Below, piece after piece: positions 1 through 9,500 of a DNA stretch of 41,243 nt. Made by a program: the position numbers and the translations under genes. Positions within the stretch are counted from its first letter, which is position 1; the number at the start of each line of letters is the position of its first letter. The stretch spans positions 1 through 41,243 of the IMG/VR virus record IMGVR_UViG_3300044639_000300; one strand, written 5' to 3'. The notes beneath the pieces were generated by a model. The model made no database searches. It worked only from the letters and a program-made list of their open reading frames with translations, and was not told the origin of the DNA. This stretch comes from a virus.

Positions 1-127
1 TCATCAGTTACCTTAGTAATTGTCGCTGCTCGGTTTGGCGCAGTTCCACCAACTGCCCCTATCACACTCCCAGCACCAACTAAACTAAAGATTACAGTAG
101 CAGCCACATATCCAGTTGCGTTAATAC
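1..127. repeat. Terminal direct repeat, copy 1 (assembly closure)
   Basis: Bases 1-127 are identical to 41117-41243. The repeat lies inside an open reading frame that continues in frame across the join, and 127 is a common largest k-mer in short-read assemblers. It is best read as the overlap of a circular contig, not as the phage's own terminal repeat. The unit genome is therefore 41,116 bp. Confidence 0.95.
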
Positions 128-584
128 CAACTCGGTAATCTGATCCAATTTGCTTTACATAAACACTAATTGTTGTTGCGCCAACCATTGCAATTGGTGC
201 GCCAAATTGCAGCCGATGATAATCCAAAACAGTTGTTGGATAGAACACAACAGCAGTGTTGCCTGTTGGTGATGTAGTGGTTGACCGCGATAGGATTGCA
301 TTATCGGTGTAGCCTAAGCCTGTAGTTAGTAATTCAGAATACGGAGCGGTGTTAGCCACTGCGTACTCCACATACCCACTTGAGTTCACAAAGGTCGCAG
401 TACTTGCTCTGCTGAATGTCAGCCTTGAGTCCAACACACCCGTAGTGAAATCAAGGGACAGCGTGGAGCCATCCCCTGACCCTGGGAACAAGCTTGGGCG
501 ACCACCCTTTCGCATACCCATCCCGCTGAACGGGTTGAAGTTAGTGGGTGAACTCGGGGATGAGTAGGTATTGCTATATGTCAT
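1..584 (-). CDS. Tail/adhesin-like structural protein, N-terminal part (continues at 41116)
   Basis: This is the first ~195 codons of a 655-aa protein cut by the window ends; the rest is at 39733-41243. I chose the ATG at 584-582 because it overlaps the terminase stop as ATGA, which suggests translational coupling. The start of the protein (MTYSNTYSSPSSPTNFNPFS) is rich in Ser, Thr and Pro and has no signal peptide. It is followed by a segment of the kind found at the front of phage tail and receptor-binding proteins that carry carbohydrate-binding-like modules (DFTTGVLDSRLTFSRAST, then SSGYVEYAVANTAPYSE). The function is inferred from composition and position only. Confidence 0.8.
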   Translation of the reverse strand, partial: MTYSNTYSSPSSPTNFNPFSGMGMRKGGRPSLFPGSGDGSTLSLDFTTGVLDSRLTFSRASTATFVNSSGYVEYAVANTAPYSELLTTGLGYTDNAILSRSTTTSPTGNTAVVFYPTTVLDYHRLQFGAPIAMVGATTISVYVKQIGSDYRVGINATGYVAATVIFSLVGAGSVIGAVGGTAPNRAATITKVTD

Positions 585-2263
585 TGATTCTTTCCAAGCC
601 AATTGAGGCCTGAGGTTCCTTGGGTTCCGAAGGTTTTCGTATATGCCCGCTCGACCCGTTCGAGTTCGACATCAATATCTCTTTGTTTCCTAGCGATGAT
701 CATCTTGTCCACATCAACTGCTACTGCTTTCGCCCAATAGCCCACGGCCATGGAGAGCGCATCGAGTCTGTCATCATGCCTCAGGCTCCCACGATCCCTT
801 GTGATCCTGGTGAGTTGATAGAAGAGCTGATAGGACAACTGCTTCTCCGGCGGTAGCCCCTTGGTGGACTCATAGTCAGCCTTGATGACTGCCGGTTGCA
901 CTACGAGTCGATGCTGGTTGAGGATGGGTTCAAGGGTATCGATGATCCGCCGTTCCTTCTGAATGGAATGGCGTACCTCTTCGATAGAGCATGGCCATGA
1001 GTCCCGTAGGTACGGGGTCAGGAGCTGCGTGAACATTCCATCCCCGAAGTTTGATTCGACGATGCACTTGTTGACCTTCTGATCCCTGGCAACCTTGGCG
1101 AGTGCTCTGAGGTTCTCAGGTGTATAGCCACCACGGAGACCACCGGCGGCGGTGAGGTGCATCCATCCATTGCTCATCTTCACGACGGCATACGCAGTTT
1201 CATCCTCACCACGCCCTGAGGGGTCAATGGCAAGCACGGATCCTGCGAAGGGTATGAACTTGTCTGAGATGGATATGGGGTTGTGGTAGCGGTCACCACG
1301 GAAGCCAACGGCAGGTAGGTCTTCCTCGATCTTCTCCTTGGATCCTGACCACACCAGACGCTCCGGTGCTTGCTCCCAATCGCCACCATAGGCAATGAGG
1401 TCATGGAGCTTGAGGGGATATCTGTCCTGATCAGCCAGACTCGTATTGAGCATGAACTGAAGTTGGAACCCGCTTCGCCCATAGGACAACGCTCGTTCCT
1501 GTAGATCCTCTTTGGAGAACCGCTTGGGGTCTGTAGGAGTCCCAACGATCTCTTCAGTCCACTCCTCTTGGATCGTTGGTGCCAAGCGACCACCATAGGC
1601 GGTCATCTCGATCTCTGAGGGGTACAGGGCTGGCCATATGCGGCACTCATAGCCCCTCTCTTGGAGGATGTTGTAGATGGACTCTTCGCTCTGAGGAGTC
1701 CCTAGGAAGATGACGCGCCCCCCAGGCTTGATGATTGCATCAACTTCCTTGATGCGCTCCTGTAGTTGCTCCCTCATGGTGGAGGTGAGGCTGTTGTTGG
1801 CTACCTCCACATCGTCAAGGATCACTACATCAGCACGGGAGCCTGTTAACTGCCCGGTGATACCGAGGCTCTTGACACTTGGAGCATGGCTCGGTGGCGC
1901 AGGACCCACATCAAAGGCTATCGCTGAGTTCCTTTGGGTATCCCTGGGCATCAAGTGCTGGTACATGGGCACTACCTGCATCAACTTCCGGCAGAATGAG
2001 GCGAACTCATCAGCCCGGTTCTTGGATGCAGAGACAACGAGGAACTGCTTCGTAGGATCCAACATCAATTCATGCATAACGAATGCTGAAGTGATCCAAG
2101 ACTTCCCTACCCCACGGAAAGCAAGCGTTACAGATCGCCTTGGACCCCCTTGGAGCCATGAAGCCATCTCATATTGCACCTTGGTGGGCGCAGGGAGCCC
2201 AAGTTCAGCCCAGACAAGGTGGAGTCCATTACGGAAGTCCTTGAGCCGGGGATCTATCTCCAT
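581..2263 (-). CDS. Terminase large subunit (T7 gp19-like)
   Basis: The 560-aa DNA-packaging motor cuts concatemers and pumps DNA into the procapsid through the portal. The ATPase domain is visible as a Walker A-like FRGVGKSW (about residues 49-56), a Walker B VVILDD (about 146-151) and a coupling motif FLGTPQ (near 185). The C-terminal RNase H-like nuclease shows LAIDPSGRGEDE, a central VESNFGDG and RHDDRLDAL near the end, supplying the expected acidic residues. The length is close to T7 gp19 (586 aa). It lies 2 bases after the small terminase and overlaps the next gene as ATGA. In T7 this is among the last genes; here four more follow. Confidence 0.96.
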   Translation of the reverse strand: MEIDPRLKDFRNGLHLVWAELGLPAPTKVQYEMASWLQGGPRRSVTLAFRGVGKSWITSAFVMHELMLDPTKQFLVVSASKNRADEFASFCRKLMQVVPMYQHLMPRDTQRNSAIAFDVGPAPPSHAPSVKSLGITGQLTGSRADVVILDDVEVANNSLTSTMREQLQERIKEVDAIIKPGGRVIFLGTPQSEESIYNILQERGYECRIWPALYPSEIEMTAYGGRLAPTIQEEWTEEIVGTPTDPKRFSKEDLQERALSYGRSGFQLQFMLNTSLADQDRYPLKLHDLIAYGGDWEQAPERLVWSGSKEKIEEDLPAVGFRGDRYHNPISISDKFIPFAGSVLAIDPSGRGEDETAYAVVKMSNGWMHLTAAGGLRGGYTPENLRALAKVARDQKVNKCIVESNFGDGMFTQLLTPYLRDSWPCSIEEVRHSIQKERRIIDTLEPILNQHRLVVQPAVIKADYESTKGLPPEKQLSYQLFYQLTRITRDRGSLRHDDRLDALSMAVGYWAKAVAVDVDKMIIARKQRDIDVELERVERAYTKTFGTQGTSGLNWLGKNQ

Positions 2264-2265
2264 AC

Positions 2266-2493
2266 TTAGGTGCCGGTACGCAGATCTTCCTGATTATCAA
2301 AGGGCAGAGTCTGTGCAAGACGGAGAATTGGGGTACCCGCGAGAGCCACTTGATCCACCTGGTTGTCCTTGAGCATCTGACGGGCAACATTGAGGTCAGC
2401 GGGTGTCGCTTCCCCTGAGGCAACCCGGCGCAGCAGCTCATTGCAGAGACTCGCATGGAGGCTCTTGAGGGTTTCCTTGGTGGGATCAGCCAT
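2266..2493 (-). CDS. Terminase small subunit (T7 gp18-like)
   Basis: This 75-aa protein sits directly before the large terminase. The small subunit recognises DNA and regulates packaging. The frame is open further upstream (to 2610), but I chose the ATG at 2493 (MADPTKETLKSLHASLCNEL) because it begins a compact helical protein resembling T7-like gp18 and overlaps the preceding gene by only 8 bases. The stretch ATPADLNVARQMLKDNQV is the most recognisable part; alternating helices fit DNA-binding small terminases. There is no clear Shine-Dalgarno site, so coupling to the preceding gene is likely. The call rests mainly on position and this weak similarity. Confidence 0.75.
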   Translation of the reverse strand: MADPTKETLKSLHASLCNELLRRVASGEATPADLNVARQMLKDNQVDQVALAGTPILRLAQTLPFDNQEDLRTGT

Positions 2494-2878
2494 TGAGGAG
2501 TACTGCTCGTAGGAAAGTGGTTGAACCACCGACAGTGCAGAGGGCACCTGAAGTAACGATACGCATACGAGGCATCGTCTGAATGACCTGTGTGTAGTTC
2601 CTTGCTCCATTGACGGTGCCTACATCAAAGTGACCAACAGGCATCTTCAATGAGCCCACAGGGACGCTGAGAAGAGTGAACCACTCCACATCATCAACGG
2701 TTCCTTGAACCTCAATCGTCGCTGTACCAACCGTTGTCGCTGTGGTGGAGGAACTAACGAGACTAAGTAGAAGCAATCCAACCGTTGATGAAATTGGGTT
2801 GTATGGATGCGTCGGACCGGTGATGCTGCCGTTAGTAGCAAAGTTACTTGTCTTAGGCAGGAGATACTTGACTTGCAT
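2486..2878 (-). CDS. Hypothetical beta-rich, probably virion-associated protein
   Basis: I do not recognise this 130-aa family. It lies between the holin-like gene and the small terminase. It is rich in Ser, Thr, Val and Gly, with alternating hydrophobic patterns such as ATIEVQGTVDDVEWFTLLSVPVG and a later MRIVTSGALC. This looks like a small beta-sandwich, as in decoration or tail-accessory proteins. There is no signal peptide or clear membrane helix. Its ATG follows within a few bases of the upstream stop, with only a weak ribosome-binding site, so it is probably co-translated. A structural role is inference. Confidence 0.6.
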   Translation of the reverse strand: MQVKYLLPKTSNFATNGSITGPTHPYNPISSTVGLLLLSLVSSSTTATTVGTATIEVQGTVDDVEWFTLLSVPVGSLKMPVGHFDVGTVNGARNYTQVIQTMPRMRIVTSGALCTVGGSTTFLRAVLLNG

Positions 2879-2880
2879 AT

Positions 2881-3102
2881 TTATTTACTCGCTAGGGTGT
2901 ACTGAAAGAGGGCTGAAACGATTGCAGCAACGACTCCTGCTGCACCAATGATGTAAGAGCGTGATTGCTCTAGATGACGAACGCGATTATCTAACTCCTT
3001 TAGTTCCACTTGGGCAGCCTGACGCTGCTGTAGAAGCAGGTCGAGCTTTCCCTCAAGGCGGCCAATAGCAAGCATGACTTCATGGTCGAGTTGGGTATTC
3101 AT
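2881..3102 (-). CDS. Holin-like coiled-coil/membrane protein (T7 gp17.5 position)
   Basis: This is a 73-aa protein. I chose the start at 3102 (MNTQLDHEVMLAIGRLEGKL) over the longer frame from 3135, because AAGG lies 6 bases upstream and this start falls just after the tail fibre stop. Residues ~1-48 are a charged heptad-like coiled coil (LEGKLDLLLQQRQAAQVELKEL). Residues ~50-69 form one hydrophobic helix (YIIGAAGVVAAIVSALFQY) near the C-terminus. A coiled coil plus a C-terminal membrane anchor resembles XhlA-type proteins, and the slot after the fibre and before the terminase genes is where T7 encodes its holin. A holin role is likely but not proved. Confidence 0.7.
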   Translation of the reverse strand: MNTQLDHEVMLAIGRLEGKLDLLLQQRQAAQVELKELDNRVRHLEQSRSYIIGAAGVVAAIVSALFQYTLASK

Positions 3103-3110
3103 GGGATGCC

Positions 3111-6100
3111 TTAGGAGACTCGGACGAGCATCCACCGATTACTCGCTTCCAAAAGACTTCTTTGCGGCCCAAGTGTGTCGGTCAATGTATATTGGGTAGT
3201 GCCGACCCCATCCATTTTTCTTGCTAACCAAGTGCCCATTCCTGCTGCAACACGAATCTGAGGATTGCTTCCTCCGCCACTTGCATACTCAACGATGAGG
3301 CTAGGTGAAGGGAAACACCAAAGACCGCCTAGACTGCCATTGATAAAGGTTGACCACCCTAACATTTGAACAGATCCGATTCCGGTCAACGATGGCGTAT
3401 AGGGATTTGCCGCTGATTGTTCCCAAGTTGCATTACCGCTTCCATCACAGGTCAACACCTGTCCTGCCGCTGGGCTCCCCGAAGTAATCTTCAGTGGTCC
3501 ATTGATAGTGATCTGATTGGGACTCGAAGTGGCACCCAAGGTCACCGGGGCAACCGTGGACATCGTTGCGTTTACCGTAAGAGCATCACCCGCTGCATCA
3601 CCAACCGTTACATTCCCTTGGAATGTGTTGGCACCCGTAAAGGTGTTGGCTCCCGCAGCGGATACCGTGGGGATCGAAGTGTTCGCTAGTTGACCCGATA
3701 CGAAACCAAGCCCGGCACCTAAGGAGATCTCAGTGACATTCGCAGCGGTAGCACCAACTGCTGGGTTCCCTAGTAGCCGGAGTCCCGTGGATACCTGCTG
3801 CATCTTTCCATAGGTGACCTTGTTGGCACCAATGGTTGGGGCCGGGTAGGAGCTGCTGAGATCACCAGTAGCGGGACCCAATGGAGCCGCACCGAGCACC
3901 TTGAGGGGTGAAGCGGCAGTACCAAGTCCAGATAGGCAGGACACAGGCAGATTGTTGATATCTGTTGTGGTGATAGTGACTGAACTCAGTTTCGTGGCAG
4001 CTACACCAGCAGCAGCGTCAGCCGCGTTCTGTGCATTGGTAGCCAAAGTGGAAGCAGCGGTGACTTGGCCTGTAAGGGTTGTAAGGGCACCTGTAGTGGC
4101 TGCACCAATGTTGGTAGCAGTTATGAGTACAGCACCTGTTTGAGCAACGGGTGCCGCTGCACCAATCTGGGTACTCACAGATGTAATAAGCGATGGTGCC
4201 CAACCTGCTTTACCAGTTGCATCAGAAGTAAGAACCTTACCGGCGGCGGGGCTCGTAGGGATCCGTAGTGTCCCCTTGACTAGGAGGTCATCGGTAAGAA
4301 CGAGACCGAGCGTCATCCCTGCTTGAAAGTCCTGTGCAACTGAGAATGTCTTGGTACCCGTAATGGTCTGTGCCCCAGTCTTAGTGACAGCACCAAGGCC
4401 GTTTGCTGCTCCGTTGCCATCAGCGACAATATTGACTGCGCCTGTGAGGGCTGTTCCGCCGTTAACTGCAACAGAACTTACAGGAGCACTCGTTGGTGGT
4501 CCCCATGCCACAGTACCAACAGCACCATCTACTGCGGTGCAAGACATGACACTACCAACGCTAGGGGCTCCTGACCCACTGAACTTTAGGGTTCCTGTGA
4601 TGGAGATTCCCGTACCAGCATTTTGTCCGATGGTCAGACCACCTGGACTGGAGAAACCTAGACCTGTTGTCAAGAGTCCTGAGAAGTATGCGTCACCATC
4701 AGCCTCGATGAATGAAGTGACACCACCTCCAGGTGCAACACCTTCCCAAACATGATCGTTGTTGTTGACCCGTTGTACCTTGACTAGACCCGCTGGCTCA
4801 ATAGATACGCCGTTAGACCCGTTGGTTCCTACAGCAGTTCCCGATGATGTGACCGTAGGAGCTACTGTGAACTTCTTCGCAGCAGCTATTGTCTGCGTGG
4901 TATTGGTATCTACAGCATTTGTAACTTGGGCTGCTGTGTAATCATTCGTAGCAGGGGTGACATCACCAGCACGGCCATTGAAGAGGTTGACTCCAACAGC
5001 ACCATTCAAGGTGGCTGACACTACACCAGTTGATGCGTTGATAGACAGACCACTGCCTATCTTGATAGCGCCGAGTACAGAGGCAGTCGCAATAGGCAGC
5101 GTTGCGTTCTGGTTGACGCTTACAACACCCGCAGTAACCGATAGACCGCTACCGACCTGCATGATGCCCTGCTGATTCACCGTAGCAACAGGGATAGTGT
5201 TGGCTGTGTATGCACCGAGACCCGCAGCAGTAATTGTCACGGCACCCGTAGCACCGTTTACATTAGACACACCCGCTGCCGTTGCGTTCTGCCATATGGC
5301 TTGGGTTCCATCACCGGAGGCCATCAGCACCATACCGTTGGTTCCACCGGGGATCTTCAGAGTACCCCCAACATAGATGTTGTCGTTGGAGTCTGTACCT
5401 AGAGTGACGTTATTGCTGAATATCTTCGCACCAGTAATAGTCTGATCTTCGCTGATACTCACAGCACCTAACTGACCCGCTGATATGGTGACCGCCCCAT
5501 TGGTTCCGCTCAATCCATTGACCGATGTAATCCCGGAAGACGCTGCGGGCTGCCAAGCAGAAGTCCCATCAACACCTGTGCAAGTGAGCACCTTGCCAAT
5601 AGGTTCATCACCATCTTGAAGGTTGAGCTTCAATGTGCCTGTGACATTTAAGACGGATGCAGACACATCACTACCAAGCCCTACGCTCCCTGTGAATGCC
5701 ACGGGTCCCGCTACAGTCTGTGTTGCTCCCGTAGCACCCACGGCGATAGCACCAATGGATGCCGGTGTAATGACTACTGTTCCCGTAGATGACGCAGCAG
5801 CCTCTGATCCAAGCTTGATGCCATTGACAATGGATGACCACGCCACCGATCCATCATTCGTTGATGAAACAAGTGCTTTACCACTGACAGCAGATCCGGT
5901 GACCTTCAGCGGAGCGTTGATCTCCACAGCACCCGTAAATGTCTTCTGCCCATCAATGGTCTGAATGCTATCGGTGAGGACTACTGTTGCAGGGAGAGAA
6001 CCAGCGTTAATGGTTGTTTCTTCCCAGTGGACATCACCGGATGTACCGTTTGCACCAAGGACATACTGCTTACCTCCTGGAGTCTTGTCAGCAATGATGT

Positions 6101-6590
6101 CGAGACCCTGCGTGAACTTGAAGAATCCTTCAGGAGCAATAGTCGTAGTTCCCGTGAATGTCTTGGATCCCGTAATGGTCTCAGCGAAGTTAATGCTGAC
6201 CCCTGCTCCACCCTGGTCGAGGAACTGATCCGAGGATTCCTGAGAGACATACAGGGAGTTCAGCTGCGACATATCCAGGTCTGATGCAGTCAGCACATCA
6301 CCATCGGTAAAGTTGATCACACGGTCAGCCTCACGCGCCGGTGTGAATCGACGGAGCATTACATTGCCTGGTGTGGAACCATCTGGGGCAACATCGATGT
6401 GGACATAGGTTGCACCGTTGATGGTCACGAAAGACCAGCCACTCGATATCTCTGTCTGATTCACATACACCCGTACATGACTAGGGTCGAGCGGTGCTCC
6501 CCCATAGAAGGTCACCAAGAAATCATTGGTGCCACCGTTGCCTGAGTAGAAAGTACGGGCGTAGTAGGTCAGTTCATAGAATGCTGGCAT
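3111..6590 (-). CDS. Tail fibre protein (T7 gp17-like N-terminus, repeat-rich shaft)
   Basis: At 1159 aa this is about twice the length of T7 gp17 (553 aa). Residues ~1-125 form the T7 gp17-type tail-attachment domain (MPAFYELTYYARTFYSGNGG, then HVRVYVNQTEISSGW and FTPAREADRVINFTDGDVL). The shaft is built from repeated modules ending in a pattern like LKI-x-GKVLTC-DG-x-ATW, seen near residues 170-190, 227-252, 319-348, 410-435, 667-698, 774-799 and 1032-1058. They are separated by blocks containing VNGxTGAVTITAxxLGA or QTITGxKTF. The C-terminal ~100 residues are non-repetitive and probably the receptor-binding tip. The start overlaps the end of the gp16-like gene. Confidence 0.93.
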   Translation of the reverse strand: MPAFYELTYYARTFYSGNGGTNDFLVTFYGGAPLDPSHVRVYVNQTEISSGWSFVTINGATYVHIDVAPDGSTPGNVMLRRFTPAREADRVINFTDGDVLTASDLDMSQLNSLYVSQESSDQFLDQGGAGVSINFAETITGSKTFTGTTTIAPEGFFKFTQGLDIIADKTPGGKQYVLGANGTSGDVHWEETTINAGSLPATVVLTDSIQTIDGQKTFTGAVEINAPLKVTGSAVSGKALVSSTNDGSVAWSSIVNGIKLGSEAAASSTGTVVITPASIGAIAVGATGATQTVAGPVAFTGSVGLGSDVSASVLNVTGTLKLNLQDGDEPIGKVLTCTGVDGTSAWQPAASSGITSVNGLSGTNGAVTISAGQLGAVSISEDQTITGAKIFSNNVTLGTDSNDNIYVGGTLKIPGGTNGMVLMASGDGTQAIWQNATAAGVSNVNGATGAVTITAAGLGAYTANTIPVATVNQQGIMQVGSGLSVTAGVVSVNQNATLPIATASVLGAIKIGSGLSINASTGVVSATLNGAVGVNLFNGRAGDVTPATNDYTAAQVTNAVDTNTTQTIAAAKKFTVAPTVTSSGTAVGTNGSNGVSIEPAGLVKVQRVNNNDHVWEGVAPGGGVTSFIEADGDAYFSGLLTTGLGFSSPGGLTIGQNAGTGISITGTLKFSGSGAPSVGSVMSCTAVDGAVGTVAWGPPTSAPVSSVAVNGGTALTGAVNIVADGNGAANGLGAVTKTGAQTITGTKTFSVAQDFQAGMTLGLVLTDDLLVKGTLRIPTSPAAGKVLTSDATGKAGWAPSLITSVSTQIGAAAPVAQTGAVLITATNIGAATTGALTTLTGQVTAASTLATNAQNAADAAAGVAATKLSSVTITTTDINNLPVSCLSGLGTAASPLKVLGAAPLGPATGDLSSSYPAPTIGANKVTYGKMQQVSTGLRLLGNPAVGATAANVTEISLGAGLGFVSGQLANTSIPTVSAAGANTFTGANTFQGNVTVGDAAGDALTVNATMSTVAPVTLGATSSPNQITINGPLKITSGSPAAGQVLTCDGSGNATWEQSAANPYTPSLTGIGSVQMLGWSTFINGSLGGLWCFPSPSLIVEYASGGGSNPQIRVAAGMGTWLARKMDGVGTTQYTLTDTLGPQRSLLEASNRWMLVRVS

Positions 6591-9500
6591 CAGTTTCCTC
6601 GGTAAAGATTGGCTTTGACATCACGGGCATGAGCCATGGCTTGGGCTAGTTCAGGCGACTCTTTGATCAACTTCTCAAGGGCAACCCGACGGTAGTCAGA
6701 TACCTGCCCTCGGATGAGCGATGTGCGGGGACTCGTGATCCCATCGGTACCCATTTCAGGGAGACCCTTGAAGAACGGTGATGAGATCACGGAGCGCAGT
6801 TGGTCACGCACAGTCTTCCCACCGATCTTCACTTGACCCGTGAGTTCCCCATAGCGGTCATAGGCAGACTGACCGTTCTTCAACTTGATCTGCTTGAGAT
6901 CGATGTTGCCTGGGAGGGTTCGACGGGCTCCACCTACTGAGATCAAGGAATCCGATAGAGCACGGTTCACAGGATCCTTGGTTGCCCGGGTGCCAGTAAC
7001 GGGGAACAGAATAGACCATGGGCTCTCGGTGCCTTGCAGTGGTTCCCCAAGAGCATTACGGGTCTTATCAACGGAGTTCCCCGTGAACGGTAGACGAGCC
7101 AAGATGGCATCGACTGCGTTACGGGTTTCATAGATGGTGCTGTCGGTAAAGGTTGCCTCAGTCTGTGCCAAGGCGTTCGGTACAACTGCTCCTGCAAACT
7201 GACGCATCATCTTGTTTGCAGCAGCCTCATCACCCATGGCCGCTGACATAGCCGTAGTCAATCCACGCAGGTATGACTTGGAAGTCACATTGTTAGCGAT
7301 AGACATGATGGCAGCCTTAGAGACACCCATGATGATCCCGTTGTCCTCAGGGGTTGGGTCATAGGTGCTGCGGCTGATGTCCACAGTGTCCGCGACGATT
7401 CCAAGGAAGGTGGCTACTGGGTCATTGCGTCCAAAGGAGACATACACGCCTCCCACCTTGATGGCATAGGGTTGCCAACCGGATGCAAGGAGTTGCTTTC
7501 GGATGTCGGGATCTACAGGACCCTTGCCGGTGATCATGCCACTAGCGGCTAGACCGATGCCTGTGGTGTACAGGACAGTTCCGGTAGCCAATCGCCCTGC
7601 TGCCTGAGCTGCTGCCTTCTTATCACCAGCCTTGGCTGCTTGCACCCAAGCGAGACTCTGCCCGATGGGGTTACGGTCTGTAACGAAGGCGAGTAGGTTC
7701 GTAGGGGTCTTGATGAACGGAACAATCAGTTGCAGTTCAGGTACATGACCGACTGCTGTTGAGAACGCCTTACCGATGTTGCCTACGAGTCGTGAGCCGA
7801 AGGGTGCTGCTTCATCAGCGATATCGGTGTAGTCACGCTTCCAAGTCTGTTCCTTGACGCGACGCTCGATTTCCCCTGAGACACGCTGAAGGACTCGATA
7901 GTCCTCACCGGCGGCCTGTTGCATATTGCCACCAACGGGAGCCATGTCGCTATCGATATAGGCATCCCAGTTCTGATCGACATACCGTTGGACTTCAGGG
8001 ATGAACAGAGGATTTGCCTTTGCCTTGGCACCCGAGGCATCCAAGGCAGACATGACGGACTTTCGTTCAGCCTCATTAGCGATTGCCTTGATGGCATCTC
8101 GATCAACCTTGCCAGCCTTGATGGATGCGTTGTAGAGGCGACTGACCTCGGTGACCACTGCTGGGTCAGATACAGGTTTCCCTAGGCGATCAGCAACCAC
8201 GGTACCGAGGGTTTCCCGGAAAGCACCAGGCAGGTACTTATCCCGAGCCTGACGGAACCCACGCTCTTCTACAGTCTTACGGGTGTACAGCTGACCATCA
8301 ATGAAGAGAAGATCACGGAGCCTCGATACCTCTGCTGATACCGCAGCATGAGTGAGGGGCTTGCCCATGCGCTTCGCTACTTCAGCACGGATAACCGTAT
8401 CGGCTTCTGAGCGGGCGACAAGGGTCATGAAGAACTCATCGGAAAAACCGAGGGCTCTCATGGGAGCGTTGACGAATTGACCAAACCAATCCATTGCAGC
8501 ACCGGCTGGTGTGCGTTGGACTGCGCCGGTGACCTTGTCCACCTCGTTAAGCCAAGTAACACCCTTGGAGCCAATACGCCTACCAGGTACAAACTCATCA
8601 CCGTATTGTTGGTTTCCTCGACCGAGAACGAAGGAGTCACCTTCTTCTGACGCGGAGATCTTGAGAGCCTGAAAGGCATCCGTAGTCTGTGACCAGTACC
8701 GCGTGAATACCGATAGTTCATTCGCTGCGCCCGCTGCATCACCTGACAATGCTTTGCCAGCAGCCCGCTCAAGAGGCATTGCCAACATCTGCAAGCCGTT
8801 CCAGGCATTGACTGCAAGGGTCTTTGGTCCCGAAAGGATCGAGTTACGGAACATCTCAACCGTTACACGCATTCCACTTCGATAGGAACCTTCGGTAAGC
8901 AGCGTTGCAGCACGGCGGCCTGTTGATGGATCCCGAAGGAGCAATTCGAGGGCATCACCAAACATCTCCATACGCACCCGCTGGTCAGCCGGTGAGAGTG
9001 CATTGAAGCCCTTGGAGATCGTGTCCATATCCCCGAATGCTTGAACCATTTGGAGGTTCTTACCGAGGTAAGACTTGATCGTACGGGTGGATCCGGAGAC
9101 CACAGTGAATGCCTTGAGGAACGCCTCAGCATCTGCACCGGGAGAACGGATGGCTTGGAGGGCGTTATGTCGTGTTGCTGCTTCGAGACCAAGGATGAAT
9201 GGCAACTGTCGGTAAAGCTCCTGTGCCGTTACGACACCACGCTTCATTAGTTGCACCATCTCTTCACCGTTGATCTGACCAGTCTCAGCGGCAGCCTTGA
9301 GGAAACCCATGGCTTGCATACGGTGTGCTTCGTTGGAAGCAGATCCTGCCTTGCCAAAGAGTTCAGGGTTCTTATCGAATTGACGGAGGGCGACAATCAC
9401 CTCTTCGTACATATTGGCAGTAGGTGGACCAGGCTTTACCCCGGGCTTCCCTGGGATCTTCCCAAGGATTGGGTTTAGGTTGATGAGACCCTTCTTCTGT

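Noticed and set aside
1-127. 127-bp direct repeat at the two window ends as a phage terminal repeat
   Set aside because: It falls within a coding gene that continues in frame, and its length equals a standard assembler k-mer. T7-type terminal repeats lie between late and early genes.
1710-2372. 220-codon plus-strand frame opposite the large terminase
   Set aside because: It is antisense to a secure terminase gene, Ser/Arg-rich, and shows no motif; a shadow of the real gene.
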